DNA of 64,000 bases, taken from contig CAVWKW010000002.1 of NCBI GenBank assembly GCA_963755705.1, positions 186,001 to 250,000 of the forward strand, in the 5' to 3' direction. The DNA comes from JBARDN01 sp963755705. GTDB lineage: Bacteria > Desulfobacterota > Binatia > Binatales > Binataceae. Positions 52,994 through 61,170 of the stretch are shown here, piece by piece; position 1 is the stretch's first letter; each line of letters starts with the position of its first letter. The translations under genes and the position numbers were made by a program. Under the pieces are notes generated by a model. The model was not told the origin of the DNA. It made no database searches and saw only the letters and a program-made list of their open reading frames with translations.

Positions 52994-53446
52994 ATGCTTC
53001 GACCAACCATCAAGGAATTGCTCACGAGCCTGCAAGGAACCGTGGGCGGGATTTTGATTCCGGAACTGACGTCTCCATACGCGCAAGGACAGGCGGCGTA
53101 CGTGGCGGCGATGCTGTCGCGGGCGGCGGCGGTTTACGATCGCGAAGGCGGCTACAACGCCGCCGAGCTGAAGGATCTGCGCGCGACGCTGGCGGCGCTC
53201 GCGCGCGTGGCGCCGAAGCATCTGGGCCGCGGGTACGGGGATTTGAAAAAAACCATCGCGCGCGGACAGAAAGCCGCGAAACAGAATCCTCCGGACCATC
53301 GCGCGATGGAGGCCGCTATCTCAGAGTTCGCCGTGGCGCTCGCGCTCGGCCGCCTCGACGACGCAGTCGCGCGCCTGGTGCGCGCGTATCTGAAGCGTCA
53401 TCTCGACCGCGCGCGCGAGTTCCTGGGCAACGTCGTCATGGGTTGA
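52994..53446 (+). CDS. helical protein of unknown function, partner of the APH-like kinase
   Basis: A 150-residue predicted all-helical, Ala/Arg-rich soluble protein, no signal peptide. I do not recognise a domain. Features: T-I-K-E-L-L-T-S-L-Q at the start, A-L-A-R-V-A-P-K-H-L-G-R-G-Y, and R-A-Y-L-K-R-H-L-D-R-A-R-E-F-L near the end. It begins 9 bp after the kinase stop, so co-expression is near certain. I infer a role as a small accessory subunit from position only. Confidence 0.7.
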   Translation: MLRPTIKELLTSLQGTVGGILIPELTSPYAQGQAAYVAAMLSRAAAVYDREGGYNAAELKDLRATLAALARVAPKHLGRGYGDLKKTIARGQKAAKQNPPDHRAMEAAISEFAVALALGRLDDAVARLVRAYLKRHLDRAREFLGNVVMG

Positions 53447-53456
53447 TGGCGCAACC

Positions 53457-54790
53457 TCAATAGAAATATTCCCGGTGGGTCGTGAACCGCTGCGGGACGA
53501 TCCAGCGTTGCGAAATTATGCCTTGGTTGATGAACCAGGTGTCGTGCTGCGGACGGTCCGGGCTCGGCGTAAAGAGAATCGTCGAGTAACCGCTTTGCAC
53601 GTCTTCATCGACCAGCGCGGTCTGAAACAGCCGATCGAACGAATAGACCGCGGCCTTCGAGTTGGGATATTCGCGATCGCGCACCGTGTTGAAAATCGCA
53701 AGTGTCTTCCAGAGTCTATCGTAGTGGTCGTATTGATCCGACGCGGTGATAAACCATCCCTGCGAATCGATATACAAAATCCGCTTGGCGATCGCGGGGA
53801 CGTCTGCGTAACGGGCCGGCCTGCGCGCGTCGGCTTCGATTACATAGACGTGGCGCATTTCCCAATCCTCTGGGCATATCGAGCGGCCGCCGTCGGTCGC
53901 ACATGACTTGGCGGGAAGCGACTTCGCGTGCACCACCGCGAGCATGTCCCTTTCACCCAAGAACTTGAAACTAAAGTCCTGAAGCCTGCCCGCGAAGCCG
54001 AACAGCGAATCGAAATCGAGGTTACCGAAGAAGGCGTTGCCCAGGAGATAACTCGAATTTCCCATGCCCGGAAATTCGCCCAACCAACGCGACAGCGACG
54101 TCCCCGACCATACGAGGTCCGATCGATCGGGATTCGAGTATCGATAACGGACGAAATAGGTCCACGGGGTCTGCCAAAAGGGCGGCTCGATCGGAACGAT
54201 GATCGGGCCGACCGCCATCCGCTCCATGATGCCGGTGTCGCCGTCATAGTCAGTCGGAGCCGGCGCAACTTCCTCGCGCCCGAGGTTTCGATAGACGGCC
54301 AGATGCCCGATCGGATAAACCGCGAACGGATCGCCCGGATGGCCGGGCGCGAAGTCCTGGATCTCCGCGTCCTGTGAATCGATATCATCGGTGTAAGCGG
54401 GACCGAATTGGAAGTTCCACATGATCTTCTGCGCGATATTCGGATCGTTCGCATCGACCATCGGAAACGGCAGTCCCGCCAGATAGTTCATCAACTCGCC
54501 GTTGGGACCCAACTTCACCTGCGGGGAATATTGCTCGGTCGAGCTCCAGAACGGCGCCGGCCAGTTGTATTCCCGGGTCGCGACAATGTTCATCGCCATC
54601 CCCTGGCGCACCAGCACGTAGTTGCCGGGACTGACCAGGTCGGCGACCCTGGCCGCGTTCTCTTTGGTATGTGATCGCCGGGCTTGACCGGCTGCGGCGT
54701 CGAAGAGGGCTTCAAGTCGCCCCCGATAGCTGGCTGAGCGGCAAAGACCAGAGCGGCGATAGCGATCGTGAGGAATAGCGCGCGGTTCAT
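53457..54790 (-). pseudogene. DUF1329 outer-membrane-type protein, single frameshift near residue 41
   Basis: The start at 54790 has a strong GGGAGGTGA and a signal peptide (A-L-F-L-T-I-A-I-A-A-L-V-F-A), followed by P-V-K-P-G-D-H-I. The frame then breaks at about 54670. The remaining protein continues in the neighbouring frame from T-K-E-N-A-A-R-V-A-D-L-V-S-P-G to the stop at 53457. Restoring one base (CACAT[C]ACCAAAG) gives about 444 residues, colinear with the intact 442-residue paralogue at 59753-61081 (V-K-P-G-D-V-I-T..V-K-D-L-V-S-P-G). DUF1329 proteins are secreted and of uncertain function, often near steroid or hydrophobic-compound degradation genes. Either a young pseudogene or an assembly error. 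Confidence 0.85.
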
Positions 54791-55185
54791 GGGTCACCTC
54801 CCGGCGCTGGGGGCGCGCAACGCCTGTCGATTCAGGCGTCCGGCACGGTTTGCGGGCGATCCTTGCTCTCGAGAACCCTGTATTCGGCGTAGCAGTTGGA
54901 TCCGTTAGGGTCAATCCAAATTCGTGCCTTGGAGGATGAACGAAGGCGCACCGGTTCCTCCCCGGCGAAGGGGAATTGTAGCGGGGAAGACACCGATCTG
55001 CGCCCTCTGGCTATTTTTTGCTCCTCTTGGTATAAAGTGGTAGCGTTCGATTGGGCTGAAACGATCGCCGCGCGCAATACGTCCTATCACCCAAGGGTTT
55101 GTGCCTTGGATGGGCGCGGCCTTTAATCGCGGCACCGAAAATCCTGCTCGCCACGATTCGTTCTTTTCGTGGGAGGTATCGGGCG
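54791..55185. other. divergent upstream region of the DUF1329 and zinc-ribbon genes
   Basis: No gene supported. A TATAAA hexamer at 55031-55036 could be a plus-strand -10 box, but no convincing -35 accompanies it. Two overlapping opposite frames (54832-55077, 54896-55126) are judged spurious. Confidence 0.35.
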
Positions 55186-55434
55186 ATGGAAATTCTGACT
55201 ATCGCGACTCCGGGCGAACCTGCTGGTCCATGCCGTGGCTCATGTGGCCATCCCGCGTGCCTGTCGATTCGGCGGCTCGCGTCAGAGCGATGCCCGCAAT
55301 GCCATATGCTGCTCGGCTTCGGCGCGAAGGTGACCGGCACGCCGCCGATGCATCTGCGATGCGCGCGTATGAGCGGGGTCGCCGACGGCGATATGCCGGC
55401 GCAAACCAGTCCGCGTCCGAATCGCCCCGTCTGA
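55186..55434 (+). CDS. small Cys-rich (zinc-ribbon-like) protein
   Basis: An 82-residue protein with clustered cysteines: C-R-G-S-C-G-H-P-A-C in the first half and C-P-Q-C-H then C-A-R further on, consistent with one or two zinc sites. GGGAGG nine bases before the ATG supports this start; the frame is open further upstream to 55099 without a ribosome site. Family not recognised. Positioned between the DUF1329 pseudogene and the amidohydrolase. Confidence 0.55.
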   Translation: MEILTIATPGEPAGPCRGSCGHPACLSIRRLASERCPQCHMLLGFGAKVTGTPPMHLRCARMSGVADGDMPAQTSPRPNRPV

Positions 55435-55540
55435 GCCGCTCGCGCGCGCGACTCGCGCTTGACAGCGCTCGATAGCACGCGCTACCGGTCGCTCATTAAG
55501 TCAAGGGCGGACTGTCGCCTGCTGAAGGAGTGCGCGGCCC

Positions 55541-56980
55541 ATGCAATCGGACCATTCTCGAAGCGTAAAGGCATTGCGCGCGAAGCTCGATCATCCGGTA
55601 ATCGACGCCGACGGACATCTGATCGAGCCGCAGCCTCTGTTTCATCATTACTTGACCAAGGTCGGCGGCGCGCAAATGGCAGATCGCTACCGCGCCGAGC
55701 TGCGCGAGCATCCTACCGGCTCGCGCGGTAATCGCGACTCGGGCGACATGCGCGGCGCATGGTGGGGAATCGGCAACAATGCCTACGACCTGGCGACGGT
55801 GATGGCGCCGCGGCTGCTGCATGAGCGGCTCGAGGAAATCGGAATCGATTTCGCCGTGATGTATCCGACGCTGGGGCTGGCGCTCCCGACGATCCACGAC
55901 ACCGACGTGCGGCGGGCGGCATGCCGCGCACTCAACATCATGAACGCGGAGATTTGCGGCGCATATCGCGATCGATTGGCGCCTGCCGCCGCGATTCCGA
56001 TGCATACGCCGGGCGAGGCAATTGAAGAGCTCGAATACGCGTCGCGGCTGGGGCTCAAGGTCGCGATGATCCCGCCCGGGGTCGCGCGGCCCATACCCGC
56101 CCTGCACGAAAAAGCTCCCGACGCATTTCCGAACGCCGCGTACTTCGACAACTACGGCCTGGACAGCTTTCACGACTACGATCCGGTGTGGCGCAAATTC
56201 AGCGACCTGCGCATCGCGGTCACCTCGCACGGCGGCGTCGGGCTGCGCTACCTGCCGCTCGGTCGGCGCTCACCATCGAACTACATGTTCAATCATATCG
56301 GTGGCCATTCTTATCAGCAGGGCGAGTTGTGCCGCTCGCTCATCTTCGGCGGAGTTCCCGCGCGCTTCCCTGATTTGGCGTTTGGGTTTCTGGAGTGCGG
56401 AGCGGGATGGGCGGTGGATTTGCTGCACTCACTCGAAGAGCATTGGGAAAAGCGCAACCTCGAAGGACTGAAAAACTACGACCCTTCGCTGCTGGATCGG
56501 CCGAAGCTGCACGGTCTTTTGCGCGAATATGGCGGCGCGGCTTTTGTGGACGCCTCGACCGCGGCGGGGATGAGCCGCGCCTACGACGAGGGCATCGGAC
56601 GCCACGATCGCGCCACAGACCGCGACGAATGGTCGGCGACCGGGGTTCGCGACGAGGCGGACTTCGCACGGATGTTCTCCAAATTTTTCTTCGGATGCGA
56701 GGCCGACGATCCGAGCGTGTACCGCGCGCTCGACGCGCGCGCAAATCCCAAGCGCACACGCCTGCAGCCGATCTTCAGCTCCGACATCGGGCACTGGGAC
56801 GTTCCCGATATCGCAAGCGTGCTGCTCGAGAGTCATCAACTGGTGGACAAGGGAATCCTGACCGACGCCGACTATCGCGATTTCGTTTTCACCTACCCGG
56901 CGCGGATGCATCTGGCGGCGAATCCGGACTTCTTCGCCGGAACGGTCATCGCGGGCGCCACCGCAAAGCTCGCCGCGTGA
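55541..56980 (+). CDS. amidohydrolase (ACMSD/amidohydrolase_2 family)
   Basis: A 479-residue metal-dependent amidohydrolase of the TIM-barrel family. Visible: V-I-D-A-D-G-H-L-I-E (metal region, with D-G-H in place of D-x-H), F-A-V-M-Y-P-T-L-G, L-K-V-A-M-I-P-P-G, V-T-S-H-G-G-V-G (metal His) and the late I-F-S-S-D-I-G-H-W-D. This D-G-H-x-x-E / S-S-D-x-G-H-W-D type is frequent near luciferase-like monooxygenases and aromatic-degradation genes. Substrate unknown. AAGGAG before the ATG. Followed by a palindromic repeat. Confidence 0.88.
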   Translation: MQSDHSRSVKALRAKLDHPVIDADGHLIEPQPLFHHYLTKVGGAQMADRYRAELREHPTGSRGNRDSGDMRGAWWGIGNNAYDLATVMAPRLLHERLEEIGIDFAVMYPTLGLALPTIHDTDVRRAACRALNIMNAEICGAYRDRLAPAAAIPMHTPGEAIEELEYASRLGLKVAMIPPGVARPIPALHEKAPDAFPNAAYFDNYGLDSFHDYDPVWRKFSDLRIAVTSHGGVGLRYLPLGRRSPSNYMFNHIGGHSYQQGELCRSLIFGGVPARFPDLAFGFLECGAGWAVDLLHSLEEHWEKRNLEGLKNYDPSLLDRPKLHGLLREYGGAAFVDASTAAGMSRAYDEGIGRHDRATDRDEWSATGVRDEADFARMFSKFFFGCEADDPSVYRALDARANPKRTRLQPIFSSDIGHWDVPDIASVLLESHQLVDKGILTDADYRDFVFTYPARMHLAANPDFFAGTVIAGATAKLAA

Positions 56981-56993
56981 GCGAATTGCCGAC

Positions 56994-57070
56994 ACCCTCT
57001 CCTCCGGGAGAGGGCGGCGCGGCGCGGCGATTGCTCCTTTTAGCAATCGCCGTGACGCGTGGGTGAGGGT
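56994..57070 (+). repeat. CCCTCTCC..GTGACGCG palindromic element, copy 3
   Basis: ACCCTCTCCTCCGGGAGAGG, then GGCGCGGCGATTGCTCC, TTTTAGCAATCGCCGTGACG, GTGGGTGAGGGT. Shares the GGCGATTGCTCCTTTT core with copy 2 and the CGTGACGCGTGGGTGAGGG end with copy 1 (as complement), 21 kb away. Confidence 0.85.
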
Positions 57071-57095
57071 GCTGCTCTGCGCAGTGCGAGCACGA

Positions 57096-57725
57096 CTACG
57101 CCAATTCCGACAGCATTCTCTCGAGCGCCGCGGGCAGCTCCGCGATGCTTGCGATGCGGCGGTCGTGCTCGACGCGCGGGCCTACCGCGATGAAATGCAC
57201 GCCCGCCTCTAACGCGGCCACGCGGTCGATTGGGCTGTCGCCGACGTACACCGCGCGCTCGCGCGGGACGCCTGCGCGTTCGATGCACAAATTCAGGATG
57301 TCGGGTGCGGGCTTGGGACGCACGCGGTCGCGCGCGCAGGCGACCGCGTCGAAAATACCGGCCAGCTCAAGATGCTCGACCAGCGCCGGGACCGTGCCCG
57401 AGCGATTGGTCGCAAGACCCAGCCGGAAGCGGCGGTGCAACTCGATCATGAATGGACGCAGCTCGAACGGTGGACGGAGCAGCTTGAGGAACGGCGCCGA
57501 ATCGAGCGTGCGCGCGATCTCCTTCATCCTGCCGAGCTTCGCGTCGTCGCCGCGCGTGCGCAGCGCGAAGACCTGCTCGGTCGAGTAGGAGATCGCCTTG
57601 CCCGCCTCGTCAGCATCCAGCGGCGGCTCGTCCATCTGCGCATAGATCGCGTTGTAGTACGCGACATTCGACGCGTCAGAGTCGAACAGAACGCCGTCGG
57701 CGTCGAACATTACGAGATCGATCAT
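57096..57725 (-). CDS. HAD-family hydrolase (phosphatase, Gph/PGMB-like)
   Basis: A 209-residue haloacid dehalogenase-type phosphatase. Motif I D-A-D-G-V-L-F-D (nucleophile Asp), motif II L-A-T-N-R-S, motif III R-P-K-P-A-P-D, and motif IV Y-V-G-D-S-P-I-D. The helical cap lies between residues ~20 and 80. Phosphoglycolate phosphatase and beta-phosphoglucomutase are the nearest types; substrate open. 12 bp downstream of the HxlR regulator on the same strand. Confidence 0.88.
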   Translation of the reverse strand: MIDLVMFDADGVLFDSDASNVAYYNAIYAQMDEPPLDADEAGKAISYSTEQVFALRTRGDDAKLGRMKEIARTLDSAPFLKLLRPPFELRPFMIELHRRFRLGLATNRSGTVPALVEHLELAGIFDAVACARDRVRPKPAPDILNLCIERAGVPRERAVYVGDSPIDRVAALEAGVHFIAVGPRVEHDRRIASIAELPAALERMLSELA

Positions 57726-57737
57726 CGCGTGCGAAGT

Positions 57738-58241
57738 TTAGCGCGAGGCGGGACGGCGCTCGACCCGTTCAGTGCGCCGCGCTGGATGCGCGGAGCGGCG
57801 GGTGACCGCAATCATGTCGCGTGCGCCGACAGGATCTCCGCAATGCGGGCAGACCAGCGACGGCGTCGCCTTCGCGCCGCACCCGCGATGCACCAGTTGA
57901 AGCGGGGGGCCTTTGTCGCCGGCGGGCCATAGCCACGCGTCGCCCCACTTCAGCATCGCGACCATCACCGGGTAAAGCTCCATGCCTTTCTTGGTCAGCC
58001 GATACTCGACGCGCGCATGCTCGCCATCGGCACGGGAGCGTTCCAGGATTCCGTCCTTAACCAGCGCGCGCAGACGGGTCGCAAGGATATTGCGCGCGAT
58101 TCCGATGTTGCGCTGAAAATCGTCGAAGCGATGCCGGCCCATGAATGCTTCGCGCAGGATGAGCATCGTCCAGCGCTCGCCGATCACGGCCAGCGTACGC
58201 GCCACCGAGCAGTTAACTTCACCGACCGAACGCCATCGCAT
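57738..58241 (-). CDS. HxlR-family transcriptional regulator
   Basis: A 167-residue winged-helix regulator with the HxlR core: C-S-V-A-R-T-L-A-V-I-G-E-R-W-T-M-L-I-L-R-E-A-F, F-D-D-F-Q-R-N-I-G-I-A-R-N-I-L-A-T-R-L and Y-R-L-T-K-K-G-M-E-L. A C-terminal C-G-A..C-P-H-C-G extension may bind zinc, and a basic tail follows. ATG 58241 (MRWRSV) fits the family; the frame to 58301 is not needed. Divergent from a quinone oxidoreductase, the usual HxlR target arrangement. Confidence 0.88.
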   Translation of the reverse strand: MRWRSVGEVNCSVARTLAVIGERWTMLILREAFMGRHRFDDFQRNIGIARNILATRLRALVKDGILERSRADGEHARVEYRLTKKGMELYPVMVAMLKWGDAWLWPAGDKGPPLQLVHRGCGAKATPSLVCPHCGDPVGARDMIAVTRRSAHPARRTERVERRPASR

Positions 58242-58403
58242 CGAATGTAATCGCTCCCCCGAGCGCTTCCGAATCAGCCCGGCGGCATCCCCATGCCGCA
58301 AGGCTGACTGCCGCTATCGTTGCACTTTGAAACTCCGTTCGCTAGATGGCGGTATGCGGCGGCGCGCGCGCCGTTTGCGCTCCGCACAAGAGAGGATTCA
58401 AGT

Positions 58404-59369
58404 ATGAAGGCAATCATCTTCGATAAACTCGGCGGTCCCGAGGTCATGCATCTCGGCGATCTGCCCAAGCCGGAAGCCAAGCCCGGCACCGTGCTGATCA
58501 AGGTGCGCGCCGCCGGAATCAATTTCGCCGACACGCTGTTTCGCCAGGGACAGTACGTGATGGAACCCAAGCTGCCCGATACTCCCGGCCTGGAAGGCGC
58601 GGGCGAGATCGAGGCCGCCGGCGCGGACGTGCAGGGATTCAAGCCCGGGATGCGCGTCGCCTTTCTCGGCTCGAAATCCTACGCCGAGTACGCTCTAGCG
58701 CCGGCGACCCAGGTGATCCCGCTTCCATCCGGCGTCAGTTTTGAAGAAGGCGCCGCGTTCCCAGTGCAGGTCCTCACCGCGTGGCACATGCTGCACACCG
58801 CACATCACACGACGCCCGGACAGACAGTGCTGGTGCATTCCGCGGCGGGAGGGGTTGGGATTGTCGCGGTGCAAATCGCGAAGGCCGCGGGGGCGCGCGT
58901 GATCGGCACTGTGTCGAGCGAATCCAAGGCGGCGCTCGCCAAAGAGTATGGCGCCGACCAAGTGATCAATTACTCGAGCGGAGATTTTGCCGCAGAGGCG
59001 CTGCGAATGACCGGCGGCCGCGGTATCGACCTGGTCCTTGACGCGGTGGGTTCAACAATCGATCAGGGTCTCGCCTGCCTGGCGCCGTTTGGGCATCTGA
59101 TTTTGTACGGACGCTCGGGCGGAATCCCGCAGCCGCTCAACCTGTTTCGGCTGTTCCCGAAATCGCAGAAGGTGAGCGGATTTATCCTGTACACCGCGCA
59201 AGCCGTGCCCGAGGTGATGCGGCACGGAATCGACGAATCGTTCAAGCTAATCGAGCAGAAGAAACTTCGGCTGTTGGTCGGGCGCAGCTTCCCGCTTGCA
59301 CAGGCGGCCGATGCGCATCGCTTCATGGAATCGCGCGGGTCGGTCGGCAAGCTGGTGCTGATCCCATAA
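58404..59369 (+). CDS. zinc-independent NADPH:quinone oxidoreductase (MDR family)
   Basis: A 321-residue medium-chain dehydrogenase/reductase of the quinone oxidoreductase type. Evidence: K-A-I-I-F-D-K-L-G-G-P-E-V, A-G-I-N-F-A-D-T-L-F-R-Q-G-Q-Y, the nucleotide motif A-A-G-G-V-G-I-V-A-V-Q (near residue 150) and D-L-V-L-D-A-V-G-S. Zinc-ligand cysteines are absent. GAGG before ATG 58404. A weak promoter (TTGCAC, 17 bp, TAGATG at 58320-58348) precedes it. Likely regulated by the divergent HxlR protein. Confidence 0.92.
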   Translation: MKAIIFDKLGGPEVMHLGDLPKPEAKPGTVLIKVRAAGINFADTLFRQGQYVMEPKLPDTPGLEGAGEIEAAGADVQGFKPGMRVAFLGSKSYAEYALAPATQVIPLPSGVSFEEGAAFPVQVLTAWHMLHTAHHTTPGQTVLVHSAAGGVGIVAVQIAKAAGARVIGTVSSESKAALAKEYGADQVINYSSGDFAAEALRMTGGRGIDLVLDAVGSTIDQGLACLAPFGHLILYGRSGGIPQPLNLFRLFPKSQKVSGFILYTAQAVPEVMRHGIDESFKLIEQKKLRLLVGRSFPLAQAADAHRFMESRGSVGKLVLIP

Positions 59370-59397
59370 CTGAGCTCGCGTCCAGTAACCTCTGCAA

Positions 59398-59432
59398 AAC
59401 GGGCGGCCAGTGGATGACCGCCCGTTTTTTAT
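59398..59432 (+). terminator. rho-independent terminator of the quinone oxidoreductase gene
   Basis: AACGGGCGG / CCGCCCGTT stem, loop CCAGTGGATGA, then TTTTTTATT. Lies 29 bp after the stop. Confidence 0.95.
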
Positions 59433-59752
59433 TGCAGGGGGGCGAAAACTTTTTGCGAAACGTCAGTTGCAATTTGCAACTATTAGTCCAGCGCGCGATT
59501 CGCGCCTCGCGGCATTAGCATCCGCTGTCGCCGATCATGCGCAAAGCCTTGCTGGCGCGGCGATTTCCGATCGGCCGCAAATCATTCGCGCGCGATCGCA
59601 GCGCCCGTCCGCTCGTTGGTGCTGCTCGCATCCTGCGCAGAAAATAATTTGCGCCGAGTTCGCGATGCCCGCGCATCCTTGACTTCTTCGCCCTCGCGCG
59701 ATGGCCGCAGGTTTGCTTACTGGCAGCGACTTCCGCCAAGGAGGAAGGTTTT
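59433..59752. other. upstream region of the intact DUF1329 gene
   Basis: No gene supported. Contains the operator-like palindrome at 59465-59481. The AT-rich start of the region is a plausible promoter area, but no consensus hexamers convinced me. Confidence 0.4.
59465..59481. promoter_or_regulatory. palindrome AGTTGCAATTTGCAACT
   Basis: Perfect 8-bp arms around a central T, about 270 bp before the DUF1329 ATG. TTGCAA-type inverted repeats are typical of MarR-family operators; regulator unknown. Confidence 0.5.
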
Positions 59753-61081
59753 ATGCGTCTTGCATATGCAGGGAGACGAATGCTCGCGCAGCTTCGGCGA
59801 GCCGCCGCCGGGTTTGCAACGATCGCCGCGATCGCGGTTCTCGCCATGCTCGCCGCGTCCACCAACGCGCGCGCGCAGGTCAAGCCCGGCGACGTGATCA
59901 CGGCCGACAACGCCACGAAAGTAAAGGACCTGGTCTCGCCCGGGGTCTATTACAAAGTGCAAAACGGGATGTCGATGAAGATTATTCCGGGCGACCGAAT
60001 TGATTGGCCCCCGCCATACAAGGACGCGACCGAGAAATACTCATCGCAGGTGAGGCTCAGCCACGACAATCGTTCGCTGGTCGGATACGTGGCCGGGCAA
60101 CCGTTTCCGCTGATCGATCCGAATGATCCGTACGTGGCGACCAAGATTATGTGGAACAACGTGTTCCGGCCGCTTCTGACCGACGACTACGATCTGCGCT
60201 TCTACGATTGCGACAGCGTGTACGGCGGCCACAACAAATCTTTCTTTCCGATTCAGTATTACCAGATCGGCCATTACGCCGGTTACGATCTGGTGGGCCG
60301 CGTCGAGGTCGAGCCGATGCCGACCGACCCCGACTTCAAAACCACCGGACGCCTGTGGCTGTTCGGGCTTTATCCGGTGCTGGCGCCGGCGACCGATCGC
60401 GGCGATGGCTTCATCCGCTATCGCTACGCTGATCCGAACCGCGGCGACGACGATTGGTCGTGGACCCCCGGAGCGCGACGTGTGCGGCGCGACAATGAAT
60501 CGATCATGAGCACCGCCAGCGGTCCGACCGCGTGGAATCCTGACCACTACTCGGGCTTCAACGCCAAGACGGAGGAGTACGACTACCGCTTCCTGGGCGA
60601 CCGCGAGATGCTGGGCGTGGTGCATGCCGAGCACGCTCCTGAGGTCCGGTGCTCGACCGACGGCGGCGCGAGCGCGTGTCCCGAAGCGTGGGAGATGCGC
60701 CACATCTATGTGGTCGAAGCGACCCCGCGGCGGGACCGGATTGCCGGCGCGCTGCAATCGAAAACCCTGGTGTATATGGATTCGGAAGCGTGGTTCGAAC
60801 CATACATCGACGAATACGATCAGAAAGGACAGCTCTGGTACAACCACATCTGGTGGATGACCTATCGCGATCGTCCGGTGCCTGACGCGCGGGTCGCGAT
60901 CTATCCGTTCAAACGCGAGTTCGAGGTCGGTGCCGTCTCGACCGACGTGCAAAGCGGCTTCGCGACCATGTGCTACCTGCCCGGACTGAGCACGCCCGAG
61001 CGCGAATGCTGGTACATCAACATGGGCGCGGTGGACAGGGACTTCTTCACCACCCAATCGATGGTTAAGGCCGCGCCGTGA
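59753..61081 (+). CDS. DUF1329 family secreted protein
   Basis: A 442-residue protein with a signal peptide (A-I-A-V-L-A-M-L-A-A-S, cleavage after A-R-A-Q). The DUF1329 body starts V-K-P-G-D-V-I-T and includes S-P-G-V-Y-Y-K-V, W-P-P-P-Y-K-D-A-T-E-K-Y, G-Q-P-F-P-L-I-D-P-N-D-P and later F-L-G-D-R-E-M-L-G-V-V-H-A. Function unknown; related genes cluster with steroid or hydrophobic-substrate catabolism, and an outer-membrane lipid-sorting role has been suggested for the family. AAGGAGG before the ATG. Paralogue of the frameshifted copy at 53457-54790. Confidence 0.88.
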   Translation: MRLAYAGRRMLAQLRRAAAGFATIAAIAVLAMLAASTNARAQVKPGDVITADNATKVKDLVSPGVYYKVQNGMSMKIIPGDRIDWPPPYKDATEKYSSQVRLSHDNRSLVGYVAGQPFPLIDPNDPYVATKIMWNNVFRPLLTDDYDLRFYDCDSVYGGHNKSFFPIQYYQIGHYAGYDLVGRVEVEPMPTDPDFKTTGRLWLFGLYPVLAPATDRGDGFIRYRYADPNRGDDDWSWTPGARRVRRDNESIMSTASGPTAWNPDHYSGFNAKTEEYDYRFLGDREMLGVVHAEHAPEVRCSTDGGASACPEAWEMRHIYVVEATPRRDRIAGALQSKTLVYMDSEAWFEPYIDEYDQKGQLWYNHIWWMTYRDRPVPDARVAIYPFKREFEVGAVSTDVQSGFATMCYLPGLSTPERECWYINMGAVDRDFFTTQSMVKAAP

Positions 61082-61087
61082 TCTCGC

Positions 61088-61121
61088 GGGGATCGCGCGC
61101 TCAGCTTTGCGCGTGATCCCC
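61088..61121 (+). terminator. stem-loop after the DUF1329 gene
   Basis: GGGGATCGCGCGC / GCGCGTGATCCCC, one mismatch, loop TCAGCTTT. No proper T-run, so a terminator or mRNA-end hairpin is likely but not certain. Confidence 0.5.
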
Positions 61122-61170
61122 GTTCTCCGCCGCGCATGGTTTCAACGCCCGGCTTCTCGAAGGAGCAGTT

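Noticed and set aside
54832..55077. 81-codon minus-strand open frame upstream of the DUF1329 gene
   Set aside because: No Shine-Dalgarno site, overlapped by an equally long opposite frame, no similarity recognised.
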